Part shown: positions 13,501 to 26,200 of the stretch, one piece after another
Layout of the letters: every line of letters starts with the position of its first letter
Position numbering within the stretch: the stretch's first letter is position 1
Assembly (NCBI GenBank): GCA_013339895.1
Contig: JABACO010000006.1
Coordinates: 9,554,531-9,618,530, forward strand
Length of the DNA: 64,000 nt
Origin: Ephydatia muelleri
Lineage: Eukaryota > Porifera > Demospongiae > Spongillida > Spongillidae
Reading direction: 5' to 3'
Program-made: the position numbers and the translations under genes
Notes under the pieces: generated by a model
What the model was told of the DNA's origin: nothing
What the model saw: only the letters and a program-made list of their open reading frames with translations
Databases searched by the model: none

Positions 13501-16500
13501 ATGGAGAGCATTGGAGTCATCAAGACGGTCGAAATGCCAACCGACTGGGTAAATTCTCTAGTTATTACAAACCAAGAAACTGAGAGTATATTTGGATCCT
13601 CGATTCCTCAACAAAGCTATCCGAAGAGAACATTATCAGCTTCCAACTCTAGAGGACATTGCAACCAGATTATTTGGTGCAAAATGTTTTTCCAAGCTAC
13701 ATGTAGATGCCAATCAGGGGTATTGGCAAATCCCTCTAGATCCAGAGAGTCAGCTCTTAACCACATTCAATAGTCCTTTGGGCGATACTGTTTCAGAAGA
13801 ATGCCATTTGGGGTCAAATCAGCGCAGGAAATATTTCAAAAGAGAACGAATCAAAACTTTGGTGACCTACTTGGAGTTGAAACAGACATTGACGATATTT
13901 TTGGTATGGGGGTCATCGAATGAAGAGCACAACAGACGATTAGAAGCAGTACTACAGAGATGTCTGAAGATCGGTCTAACCTTAAACAAGGAAAAGTGCA
14001 AGTTTGGTGTATCAAAGGTAACTTACCTTGGTCACACTATCAATGCTGAAGGAATTTCACCAGACAAAGAGAAGATCAGAGCTATATCAGAGATGCCACC
14101 TCCGGAAGACAAAAAAGGTGTAGAGAGACTTCTGGGAGTCATCAGCTATGTAGGAAAATTCATTCCAAATATGTCAACGGTGACACACCCAATCAGAGAA
14201 TTGTTGAGAAAGGATGTCCAATTTAACTGGAGTTGGGAACAGAGTGATGCTTTCCAGAAGGTGAAGAAACTCTTATCTGAAGCGCCTGTCCTTTGCTTTC
14301 TTTGATGTCAAGAAACCAGTCACTGTAAGCTGTGTTGCTTCTCAACATGGATTAGGTGTGGTTCTACTACAAGACTGTCAACCAGTTGCGTATGCATCCC
14401 GTGCTCTGACGGACACAGAAAGGAGATATGCACAAACTGAACAGGAGCTACTGTTTGGACTAGAGAGATGCAACCAATATGTGTACGGCAAGGAAGTAGA
14501 GGTGGAGTCAGACCACAAACCTTTGGAGGCAATAATGCAAAAACCCTTGTGTCATGCTCCACCACGTTTGCAGCGCATGCTTCTGTGCCTTCGGAAGTAT
14601 GATTTCAAGTTGAAATATAAACCTGGAAAGGAAATGCTAATAGCTGGCACATTATCCAGAGCATGCATAAAGGACACAAACCACAGATAGGATTGAAGAA
14701 GAATTGTAGTGTTGTGATATCCTGACTTCAACGCCCCCAGCACACGCATTGTTATGTAATGTTAGGATACCATGCATGCAGAATGACATGGCAGATCTTA
14801 TCCTATTCAGACTGTGATCTAGGCCTAGATGTTACAAAGTGATTGAACTGTGTATAAATGTAATGTGCAGTTCTGTTGATCAGCTCTTTTTATATGTTGT
14901 GTTCCATCCGGGATATATAGCATAATTGGCGACGAGGGTGAAACTACGTGAAACTAGTGCGACGACAGCTACTCCAAGTCGAAAGAAGAGATGGCTATTC
15001 ACGGAGGGATTGCAGAGTTTGACGGCGCGTCGGAGGATTGGGTGGCTTACACGGAACGCCTCGACCAATACTTCATTGCAAATGGAGTGGACGACGCTGG
15101 AAAACAGAGAGCGATCTTGCTCAGCGGTTGCGGTGCAAAAACATACTATCGCTCCAGAGATGGTCTCGTACCCAGACCCGACTGACGTAAGCATTATCGC
15201 ATAATGTATAATGCACAAGGTTTAAAATAACATGCATGACGACATCAAATTAATTAGCTGCGTCACAGCTTATCGAACAGCGCAAATTATGAGCACTAAC
15301 TGCAAAGTGTGTGGCGTTGCTACAACCTGTGAAGTACAGGCCCGGCGCACTCAGTCCAAAGTTGGTGCGGCCAATTATTAAATATAATTATGGGCGTGGC
15401 CCTCGTGCAAAGAAAAAAAAACGCGTGGACATGTAAGTTTTCTATCACCAGCATGCCCGGACAGCCGACCCGGCCCGTGTAGACGAAATACATATCTTTA
15501 TACAAAAATAAATAAAATGCAAGAACAGAATCATATATAAATACAAATAAACTTATCAAAATTCAAGCGTTGTAACTATTAGAGGACGTTGGGTATCAAT
15601 TGCCAAATACCTTTGTCCTATGCTGCGAACTGCTAACAAATTCATCTGCAATATTCTCTAGCTTGATGGTGTCTGTGAGAGCTTTGTGAACGTGTAACAC
15701 CATTAGGTGATTTAACCTAACCTGGCTCATTGTGCTGCGTAGATAGCTTTTAATCCTGCGGAGCGCGCTAAACGTGCGCTCAGAAGTTGCATTTGTAGCA
15801 GGCATTACTAGAATTAGCTTCATTACTGTGCAAACTTCAGACAGAAGTTGTTTTTGAGCTGCTGATAAAGTGGAAGTGTACTTTATTATGTCCACAATTG
15901 TCGGCGGGGTTTGAAGAAATTTAGAAAATTCCGTGCAAAAAAATTGACAATTGGGAGCGTAATAGCTCTGGATGGAGGTCATCTTTATAAAATGTGCAGA
16001 CAAACTCAAAATCTTCCTGGAAATCCTTCCTTTGTGATGCTTTTAGCAGCAAGTTCTGTAGGTGACAATATACAAGGTACCCAGGCTGATAGAACCTATC
16101 TTTGATACAACCAACGGCAAGGTCCAATGCTTCATAATACTCCTGACGATGATAGGTTTTAGGTTCAGAGTGATACTCATGCTCCCCAATTCCATCATCG
16201 AACCTGCTTGGTATCCTTCTTTTTCGAGGGAGTTCAGGCTGTTCAACTTTAAAAGCTTCTGCACTATTAATGACCTTTTCCCAAAACAAATCAAATGCTT
16301 CTTCATTACGAAGAGTTTGAAGAGTGCGCACCACCATGGCAGCTGTATCTTGAGCTTCAGCTGCAGACACTGTGTCACATTGTAGTGCCTTACTCAGATT
16401 ATCAGTGTGCCTCAGTAACAGCTCAGCCAGATAGACACCAAACAGAAAGCTAAATTTCTTCATCTGAGCCTGAACTCCATATATTCGCGCTTTACTTTCC

Positions 16501-19500
16501 GTGTCCCTTGCTACACTAATGGCTTCATCCCATGTGTGCATAAGTGCGGAGTAATTTTCCAGAATGCCGAACAAAGAATCTGCACGAACAGTCCATCTGG
16601 TAGGACACAAGACTCTAATGCCAATACTGCTGCTGTTAGACTCTAAGTCATTCTCTTGCTTAAAAGCTCTGAAAATAGCTTCTCGCTTCGGTGAAAACTT
16701 AATGAGTTTTGTTATCTCATGCGTAGTTTCTAGAGCATCCTTCATTATTTTTGAACTCTTTATAGCATCACTAGCAGCAAGATTTAGAGAATGTCCATAG
16801 CAATGCGTATACACTGCCCTGCATTCCTCCTCCATCATCCTTTTTGCAACACCTGATCTAGAACCACTCATTGTACTGCACCCATCATAACATTGTCCGC
16901 GAAGCTTGGTGATAGCCAGATTTAACCTTAACATAACATCTTTAATAACAGCAGTTAAAACATCAGCTGTGATTGAATCCACCGAGTATAGCCCTATAAA
17001 CTCTTCATTGACGATGAGTTTATCGTCTACAGTCCTAAATACAACAGTAACCTGCTCTTGGTTGCATACATCTGTGGTTTCATCTATCATAACTGTGACA
17101 AACCTAGAATCCTGAATTTGAACAGCAATGCTTCGCAACACATGTTGTGCCATTATTTGGAGAAGCTCATTCTGGATGTCATGCGATGTATATTTGTCTG
17201 TCTTTTTCTTCAGCCATTCATCCATCTTGACATCCCCCTGTCCTGATAGCTTCAACAATTGGATGAAGTTACTCTCACTATCATCACCATCCCCTCTGAT
17301 TGGTATGCCTTGACGAGCTAGTAACTGAAGACAGGACAAGATCTTAATTAGCATGACACGGTTGTTCTCCTTCTCCTTAGAATACTGCTCTGATAGTTGT
17401 TCACCAATATCTGAACAGGTTTTAGGAAGACTTACAACTACTTCTACAGCTTCACGGTGGCAATCACTTAATTGATGCTTTTTGAAGGCTCGAGTGGCAT
17501 CTTTCCAACTACAAAAACCTTTGGTAACCTGTAAGAACATGGGATAGCGCGTAACAGCCAATGGAAACCCAAAACAGAAACTTACAAACGCAGGATCAGC
17601 CCTTGTACTGGACTTCATCTTCCGTTCTTTAAATCCCTTCACGCAGATGTGGCAGTATACTAAGTCCTTACCTTCGTCATAGTGAAGAAATGACCATGTC
17701 TTAAACCATGCAGCCTGAAACGATCGCAAGACGGGATTTTTCTCTCCAAATGAACGCTTAGGGAACGTCAGGCCCATAGGGTGGTGCGGGATGTCGGGGA
17801 TCTGAGGCAGATCATTTACTGAGAGCAAAGAATTGGCCATATTTGCACAGCAGGAAATTCATTCAATAGTTAAAAGTATGACTGACACGTTTACATAGTT
17901 AGATACATGTACAAGTACGCGGATTGCGGGATCGATAATTGGGCAGCGGGAAGTTCATACAATGGTTAAAATAAGACTATAAATTAATATGACATCAGAC
18001 ACGCCCACATAAATTGACACGCCCATTTTGGGACCTAAAGTTGGTGCGGCCAAAGCCGCACCAACCGCACCGTGTGCGCCGGGCCTGAAGTATCGCTCGG
18101 AACTGCAGAGCTCTTCATCCGTAGCCGTAATGTATGATTATTCACCACTTGACTTTAGTCCATATGTAGATAGAAGCTGCCTTGTGTGTGTTTTTTGGTG
18201 TGTATGTGTGTGTGCCCGTGGCATGTGAAGGGCAACACACAAAATGGTAGAGCTTGCTGTGCTGAGATAGTTCAAGTGGTTGAAGATTGGCACACCAAGA
18301 TTGTCTTGCCATTCACCAGAAGCCATACATGTTTAGTTACGGTTGATGATATCGTAGTATACATGTCTAGCAGCTGCCTTGTGTGAGTGTGTGTGTGTGT
18401 TTGTGTGTGTGTGAGACACCACGAGTGCCTGGATGTCTTGGTTTGAGGCCTGTTGTTGTTCTTAGGTCATATGGACAAAGCTGTACAAACAACGTCTGGC
18501 CTGGACGTAGGAACGCTTTATCAATTACGAAATTCCTAAACAGAAGGAGCGTTACTAAGGATGTTACAAATGATATGAATGCATGTTCTCCAGCTAGTAA
18601 TACATACCGTCTCTCCAGATGCGTACACTGCTGAAAGTCCTTTAGAAGTTAGTGAAGCGACCTGCAACGATTCGTATTACTAGAATTCCTTCCCCTAGAA
18701 CGCGTTATGATACCTGATTTTTCATCAAAGCCTTCAAGGGAGATACGATGATGGCAATAGAGCCATCGCGACCACGAAATTCATCAAAGGCGTATGGCAA
18801 AACAGCATAGCACAATGCCTGTCGGTAGGGATACAAAAACATCATTTCCTTCCAGGAACGCCTTGATTGACTTGCGCTGGTTTGGACGCACGATGGAGAA
18901 ACCAAGTCTTTCGGATGCAGACACCATCAAGATCCATCGTTCAAGTAAAGTGATTTGTGGGAGAGGTTCACCTTGCAAACGTAATTTGATCAAACATAAT
19001 TTGACGTCACGAAAACGCTGCAGTTTGATTGGGCACCCGAATTCCAGTGCCGTGGAACAATTTTGTTCGACTTGTTTCCCATTATACATTATGCGATAAT
19101 GCTTACGTCAGTCGGGTCTGGGTACGAGACTACTCCAGAGAAGCCTACGGACAAGACCTTCCAGCAGCTTGTAGAGATCGTGTCGAAACATTTCGATCCC
19201 GTTCCAGCCATTACCGTTCAGAAATATTCAACGTAAGGATCTGGCAACCAAGTGAAAACGTAGCAACATTCCTATCGGAACTACGGCTACTGGCGACAAA
19301 ATGTGACTTTGAGAACAGTCTGGAGGATATGCTACGTGACCGAATTGTCATCGGAGTGAATGAACCCAACATTCAACGAAGGCTCCTAGCAGAACCCAAC
19401 CTGATGCTGAAAAAGGCTCTAGAGATAGCCCAAGCGCTGGAGACAGCAGAGCGCGGTTCTGCGGATCTACAGCCTGCGCCAGCCGCTGTCCCGGTTAGTG

Positions 19501-22500
19501 TTCCTGTCAACGAGGTAGGAAGGCAGCGTAGAGGAGTGAATGAAGACCCCGTTAAATGCTTCAGGTGTGGAGGAAAACACTTGGCGACGGCATGCAAGTT
19601 TATAGACGCAGAATGTTTCAACTGTGGCAAGAAAGGTCACACATACAGAGTATGCCGCAGCAAGGGGAAGCCAAGCAAGAGTACAGGCAAGCGTGGGAGA
19701 CCTCAGAAGCCACAAAAGGCTCATATAGTGACCACAGAGGGCGACTGTATTGTTGAACATTTAACGCTCAACCTGAGCTCCAGAGATGCTTCAACCATTG
19801 CTCCATTTGTTGTCTCTGTTCAAGTGGACGACAAGTATCTAAAGATGGAGGTGGACACGGGTGCCTCGGTATCACTCATCAGTGAGAGGACATGGCGGAA
19901 CCATTAGGAGAATGGTACTCCTAAACTAAACCCAGCAAAGGTGATTCTACGGTCCTACTCAGGAGAATCCATCAAGGTGTTGGGAGAAATGGAAGTCACA
20001 GTACAATACTAAGACCAGAAGAAGAAGCTGAACCTACTGGTAGTAACTGGTGGTGGAACAAGTCTTCTTGGTCGTGATTGGCTACGGCATCTAAAGTTAA
20101 ACTGGTGTGAACTCGACCATCTACGAAGTGCAGCTAGATTGAAACTGGACGACGTTCTCAAGAAGCATGCAGATGTCTTCAAGGAGGAGCTAGGCAAAGT
20201 GACAGGGATGGAAGTGAAGATTCACATGGATCCAGATGCACAGCCTCAGTTTTTCCGTCCTCGTCCAGTACCATTGGCGTTGAGACCGAAGTGGAGAGGG
20301 AACTGGAGAGGTTGGTTCAAGACGAGGTCATCGAACCAGTTCTCAGTTTTCTGAGTGGGCAGCACCCATTGTTCCCAGTAGTCAAGCCAAACGGTTCTCT
20401 GAAGATATGTGGTGACTACAAAGTGACAGTGAACAAGTACTCTAAGACAGAGAAGTATCCCTTGCCCTGCATCGAAGACCTCTTTGCAGCACACTCAGGT
20501 GGTCAAGAATTCACGAAGTTGGATTTGGCTAATGCATACTTGCAATTGCCACTGGAAGACAAGTCTAGTGACCTTATATAAATACACACAAAGGACTGTT
20601 CAAGTACAACAGGCTTCCATTTGGTGTAGCATCCAGCACCTGCGATCTTCCAGAGAACAATAGAGAGTTTACTTCAAGGAATGAAGCACGTGGTTGCCTA
20701 CATTGATGATATTCTCATAACTGGAGAAAAAGAGGTGGACCATCTGAAGAATCTGGATGAATTCCTAAAGAGACTGGGCACAGCAGGAATGCGGTTAAAG
20801 GTGGAAAAGTGTCTCTTTCAGCAGGAGAAGGTAGAATGCCTGGGACACTGCATCACGAAGGATGGAATTTTCCCAACAATGGCCAAGGTCAGAGCCATCA
20901 AAGAATCACCAGCACCCAAGGATGAACAGCAGTTGCAGTCCTTCTTAGGTCTGCTGAACTACTATGGGAAATTCCTTTCTAACCTGTCAACAAAGCTTGC
21001 ATCCTTACATTCCCTCTTGGAAAAAGGGAAAGGTTGGCAATGGACCAAGGTTCACCAGAATGCCTTTGACAGTGCAAACGAACTGCTGACGTCATCAAAA
21101 GTTACACTGACTCACTTTAACAGCAAAAAGGAAGTTATCCTGGCATGTGATGCATCTCCTTACGGAGTTGGAGCAGTCTTGGCTCATAAGTTTCCAGATG
21201 GCAGTGAACACCTTGTGGCATTTGCGTCACGAACGTTGGCCCCAGCAGAGAAGAACTATTCTCGGTTGGATAAGGAAGGGCTAGCCATCATCTTTGGGGT
21301 GGAGAAATTTCACAATTTCTTATTTGAAAGACAGTTCACTATCTTCACGGATCACAAGCCTCTGAAGCACTTATTTGGTGAGGACAAACCTATACCACCT
21401 ATGGCATTAGCACGACTGCAGCGATGGGCTTTGAAGCTGAGTGCGTATCAGTACAAGATTGCCCACAAGCCAGGGAAGGACAATGCCAATGCAGATGTCC
21501 TGAGCAGGCTTCTGCTACCGGAATATCCCATGGAAGTGACATTGCCAGGAGAGACAGTCATGCTGCTGGAGGCTCTTCAGTCATCTCCAGTGAATGCCAA
21601 GCAGATTGCTGAATGAACGGCCAAGGACCCTGTTCTGTCCAAAGTCAAGAAATGGCTAAGTCAGGGATGGACCGATACAGATGATCATGCTGAAGAACTC
21701 CGGCCCTACCGCCAACGTAAAGAAGAGTTGAGTCTACAAGATGGCTGTATCTTGCGGGGATCCAGAGTGGTGGTACCAGAACAAGGTCGGAAGCTAGTGA
21801 TCGAAGAATTACATGCCGAACACCAGGGCATGTCTCGAATGAAGAACTTGGGATGAAGTTTTGTGTGGTGGCCAAACATGGATGCAGATGTGGAGGAACG
21901 TGTCAAGAGGTGTGAAGTATGCCAAGCACACCAGAAGGTTCCAGCAGCAGCTCCCTTACACACTTGGGAGTGGCCTGAGTTACCATGGTGCCGTCTACAT
22001 GCAGACTATGCTGGCCCATTCATGGGGAAGATGTTTCTCCTGATAATGGATGCACATAGCAAGTGGCTTGAGGCACACATAGTGGAATCTGCTACCTCTG
22101 CAACAACCATCCAAAAGATGAAGGTATCTTTTGCAAGTCATGGTCTACCTGTAACCTTGGTACGGAAGTGCCTTCACTAGTCAAGAGTTTGAAGAATTCC
22201 TCACGAAGAATGGTATCAGACACATAAAGACTTCTCAGTACCACCCAGCTTCTAATGGCCTTATTGAGAGGGCTGTCCAGACAATGAAGTTGGCTTTGAA
22301 GAAAGGTGCAGGAAAGGATCTGGAAAGTTGCTTGATGAGGTTCCTCTTCAGGTACAGGATGACTCCTCATGCCTCTACAGGAGTGTCACCAGCTGAACTT
22401 CTGATGGGGAGGAGGCTACGTTCACACTTATCCATGATCCATCCAGTGAAGGAGATAGGGGAAGCTACTCAGGAACTGGTGCAGGAGAAAGTAAGAGCAA

Positions 22501-23179
22501 CCCAGGAAAGACAGAAGAAGTGGCATGACAAGAGGGCCAAACCACGCTTTTTCTTCATTGGTGATCAAGTCTTGGTTCTGAACTTCGGCAGGGGACCTAA
22601 GTGGCTACCTGGTAAAGTCACCAGTATCAGAGGTCCTGTCTCAATAACAGTGGAGTTGGCAGATGGGCGCAGTGTAAGAAGACACTATGACCACATTCGT
22701 GCTAGCAGTTTGTCAGAGGCGGAAACTGTTGTTTAGAGAGATGTAGTTCCAAGACAACAGGCAACATGGAGTGATTCACTTTCCCTTGGGAGTGAGCAAG
22801 AGTTGCCCCCAGCAGTGCCTGCTCCTGAACCAATTCTGGCGCCTGAACAGGAGCAACCAGAACCAGTTCCAGAGATGGAAACAGAGGAACAGCTAGTGAC
22901 AGACCCACCTCAAGAGGGAGTACCTTCGCTAAGGAGATCTACTAGAGTTAGGAGACCTACTGTCAAGCTTAAGGAGGGAGGGATGTGATATCCTGACTTC
23001 AACGCCCCCAGCACATGCATTGTTATGTAATGTTAGGATACCATGCATGCAGAATGACATGGCAGATCTTATCCTATTCAGACTGTGATCTAGGCCTAGA
23101 TGTTACAAAGTGATTGAACTGTGTATAAATGTAATGTGCAGTTCTGTTGATCAGATCTTTTTATATGTTGTGTTCCATT

Positions 23180-23210
<31 letters not shown>

Positions 23211-26200
23211 ATATAACATGTGTGCAGTGAATCTTGTCCTGAACAACTCCTTAAGGTCGGCATACACGGGGCGACTTCCTGCCGACTTGTCGCATGCAAC
23301 TCGAATGAATATGGGTAAAAGTTCCGTAATTGTTTAGTTTACTGATGGTTTGCGGAACATTTGTCCATATTCATTTGAGTTGCATGCAACAAATCGGCAG
23401 GAAGTCGCCCCGTGTATGCCGGCCTTTAGTATCAGATGTCTGGCTACAGGAAATAAAGGAAACCACAACTAAGGATCAAAGCATGCAAATGCTAAGAAAC
23501 CTCATACAATTTGGATGGCCTGAGAAACAGTCCCAGGTGCCCAAAAAAATTCAGGAATACTGGAATATTCGTGATCAGTTGTCAGAAGTTGATGGAATCC
23601 TGTTAAAGAACTGATAATCCCTAATGCCTTGAGAAGCAGCATGATAAAGAGGATTCATATGGGTCATATGGGTATAGTGAAGTGCTCACAACGAGCAAGG
23701 GAGGTGATGTTCTGGCCAGGTATGAACAAGGCTATCGAACATACAATTGCAAACTGTGATGTGTGTCAAGAACATCGTGATTCCAACCCAAAGGAACCCA
23801 TGTTACCAGGCCCAATGCCAGAGAGGCCATGGGAGGTAGTAGCAACAGACCTTTTCCAATGGTCAGGCAGGGACTATCTATTAATGGTTGACTATTACTC
23901 GCGTTTCATTTAGGTAAAGCTTCTGGAAAACACAAGCAGCTCAACAGTGGTGCATCATACAAAGTCAATACTAGCTAGACATGGAATACCGACTGTAATT
24001 GTTAGTGACAATGGACCGCAATTCACTGCAAAAGAATATCAGAAGTTTACATGAGAGTGGGGAGTACAGCACACCACATCAAGTCCATACTATCAAATGG
24101 CCTTGCTGAAAAACGTGTACAGATCGTAAAAAAATGCGGAACAAGGCGAGTGCAGATAATCAGGATCTTTACTTGTGTTTGCTGGCATATAGAAACACAG
24201 TGATAGACAACTTGACCTCACCAGCACATCTTTTGTCTAATAGAAGAAGTGTGTATCGGGTTGCATCGTGGTTCAGAACGCTTATATGACTTTACAGGGA
24301 CCATACAGCAGATAGACTAGAGATCAACTTTTGCCATGAGGCTCCTACACCATGGTTGTCTTCACTGCCATCATTAGCCTCTTTGCCATCACTGATAGAG
24401 AGTGTAGAAGAGCTCTGAATCTTCGGAGATGGGCTGCATGTAATTCACAACCGACGTGTCACAGGGACGCTCAAATAAGTTTGTATGGATTTCCATTGTG
24501 ACAATCCGTACAATTACAAGGGAGATGAATCTGAGACAGGTGAGATAAGCAAGAGGCTAATGATGACAGTGAAGATTTATAGGAAATGATGGAGACAGTA
24601 TAGCAGATGCATCAGTGTGCCTAAGTACCACATGCCCTATGTTATGCTCTCACTCACTGGGCCTCGAGATTCACTCCAGATTTATCTTTAAGACGAAGAA
24701 GTACTGCCAGCAATATCTTTGCATCAAACCAAGATGGACAATGGATACTGAAACACAGCTCTGTGCAGTGGAGCTGTCATGCCTTCGAATCTATCACATA
24801 CATCATCTACATCAATGTTGGATATACTTCCAGTACCCCATGATAGCTGCAGCCAGAAGGGTGAAATTCCCCACAACTTGGTAGTTGCTGTGGCTGGGCA
24901 CAGATGGTGCACAAGTATCTCTCTTGAACATGCTAGACAACACTATGAAAATGTAGCTAAAGCAATAAGTGTGGTTTGGACGGTGTAGTATGTGGGAAAT
25001 ATATAAAAATTCATATCACAAAATTGCTGTACTAACAATAGCTTAAAAAAATTTAAAACATACAATGTACGAAATATGAATGCAGTTTCAATGCTTTAGT
25101 GTTTTTTGATCGTGAAATGACCCTCTTGCTACATCATTACCTCTCCAATACCTGCCTCCTAGTCTTCCAGATTTACAGTACATATGGGTAATGACTTTTG
25201 GGCATATTTTCAAATCAATGCAAATGTAGCGTATACATGATAGATTAAAACCAATTACTTCATATTAGAAAGAGCCTGCCAAATATACCTTCTCGTCTTT
25301 ATCTGTTACCACAACCTGCATTTTTCCTCCTGCTTTACCAAACATAGATGTCCCAAGATAGTTCAAAATATTAAAATAAGCTGGTTGCTCAGTCATGATG
25401 ATATAATTCTCACTCATTCCAAAACTGCAGGTAAGAGTAAAATATGGGTAAAGAGAACATGTATCAGAGGCTTTAATTCTGTATTGGTCCAATTTATTGC
25501 AGCGCAGACCTACCTGTGGTGATAGCTTGGGTATACACCTCGCTTGCCAGGAATGGAGCAGATAACCTTTCCTCTGCTTATATCTATTGTGAATGACAAC
25601 ACAAACCTTAATATTATCTAGCTTTAACACAGTCAGATCAGGTAGAAATTTTATTTTACGCACAAACAAAGAGAATGTATCACAATTCAATGCATATTTG
25701 ACTATTACGTTGCAAAACACATTTTTCAAGTAAATCAAAATTCTTTTGATATCTAGTGATTTGGATGTAGGATTGGGTGAAGCAAACTACAAGAAAACAA
25801 GAAGAGTGGAGTTTGATAGAATACTATATCTAATACCTTGAATACAAAAATGCTCCTCTATGCCCCAATGTGCAAAATGCAGGATGTTTAGAATGCATGT
25901 TATTACCATGGTTTTGCTCCACCGAATATAATGTTACAGCACACCCTAACCCCTCCCTCCCTACTCACAGGTACTGTAGCATGTGTCAGTAGCAATATTG
26001 TGGAACACATAAATACTTCTTCCACACACAGTCACTCACATTTACAAATTTGTGGGTTCTCAACAGAAATCCAGAAGTGAAAGAACGTTGTCAACAACTA
26101 ATGTCAACAGAATTACTATGCAGGATCTTTTTATATAAATAGAATATATGTATATTGCGCACAATTATTAGAGATACAGTGCTGGCTCAATAATTTTCAC

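Larger units (their letters stand above)
15161..19132. mobile_element. DNA transposon with 53-bp terminal inverted repeats and 9-bp target duplication
   Basis: Left repeat 15,161-15,213 (TGGTCTCGTACCCAGACCCG...) and right repeat 19,080-19,132 are reverse complements at 52 of 53 positions. CTCCAGAGA flanks both sides (15,152-15,160 and 19,133-19,141), a perfect 9-bp duplication inside element B's gag. Inside are a broken RecQ-like helicase fragment and a younger hAT element. Without the hAT it is about 1.2 kb and lacks a transposase, so it was probably moved in trans. A 9-bp duplication is used by Mutator-like and some other superfamilies; family placement is open. Confidence 0.88.
14991..19907 (+). 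pseudogene. Ty3 element B gag and protease, split by a DNA transposon
   Basis: The Gag N-terminus is at 14,991-15,160 (MAIHGGIAEFDGASEDW, then LDQYFIANGVDD). A 3,972-bp transposon follows, and Gag resumes at 19,133 (DKTFQQLVEIVSKHFDP frame, then QPSENVATFLSELRLL in a shifted frame). Two zinc knuckles (CFRCGGKHLATAC and CFNCGKKGHTYRVC) lie at about 19,558-19,655. The protease has an intact VDTGASVSLIS motif near 19,852. The frame ends at 19,907. Insert plus at least one frameshift make it non-functional. Confidence 0.85.
14713..23218 (+). mobile_element. Ty3/gypsy element B with both LTRs, inserted in element A
   Basis: Bounded by LTRs 14,713-14,922 and 22,984-23,218, both TGTGATATCC...CA. 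Flanks are AGTGT and TGTGT, a 5-bp target duplication with one mismatch. A polypurine tract (AAGGAGGGAGGGA) sits directly before the 3' LTR. The LTRs differ at only a few positions apart from a poly-G expansion in the 3' copy, so insertion was fairly recent. The gag is interrupted at 15,160 by a DNA transposon. Without that insert the element is about 4.5 kb. Confidence 0.9.
12115..24296 (+). mobile_element. Ty3/gypsy element A, split by element B
   Basis: Element A covers 12,115-14,712 and 23,219-24,296. The end of its 5' LTR (...ACTTTACA) is at 12,175, followed at 12,176 by TGGTGTCAGAAGTGG, a primer-binding-site sequence of the usual Ty3 type. Gag, zinc knuckle, protease, RT and RNase H follow; the integrase lies beyond the inserted element B. 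The last 61 bp (24,236-24,296) repeat the LTR end seen at 12,115-12,175. It is antisense to the oxygenase gene. Frameshifts and stops make it inactive. Confidence 0.85.
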
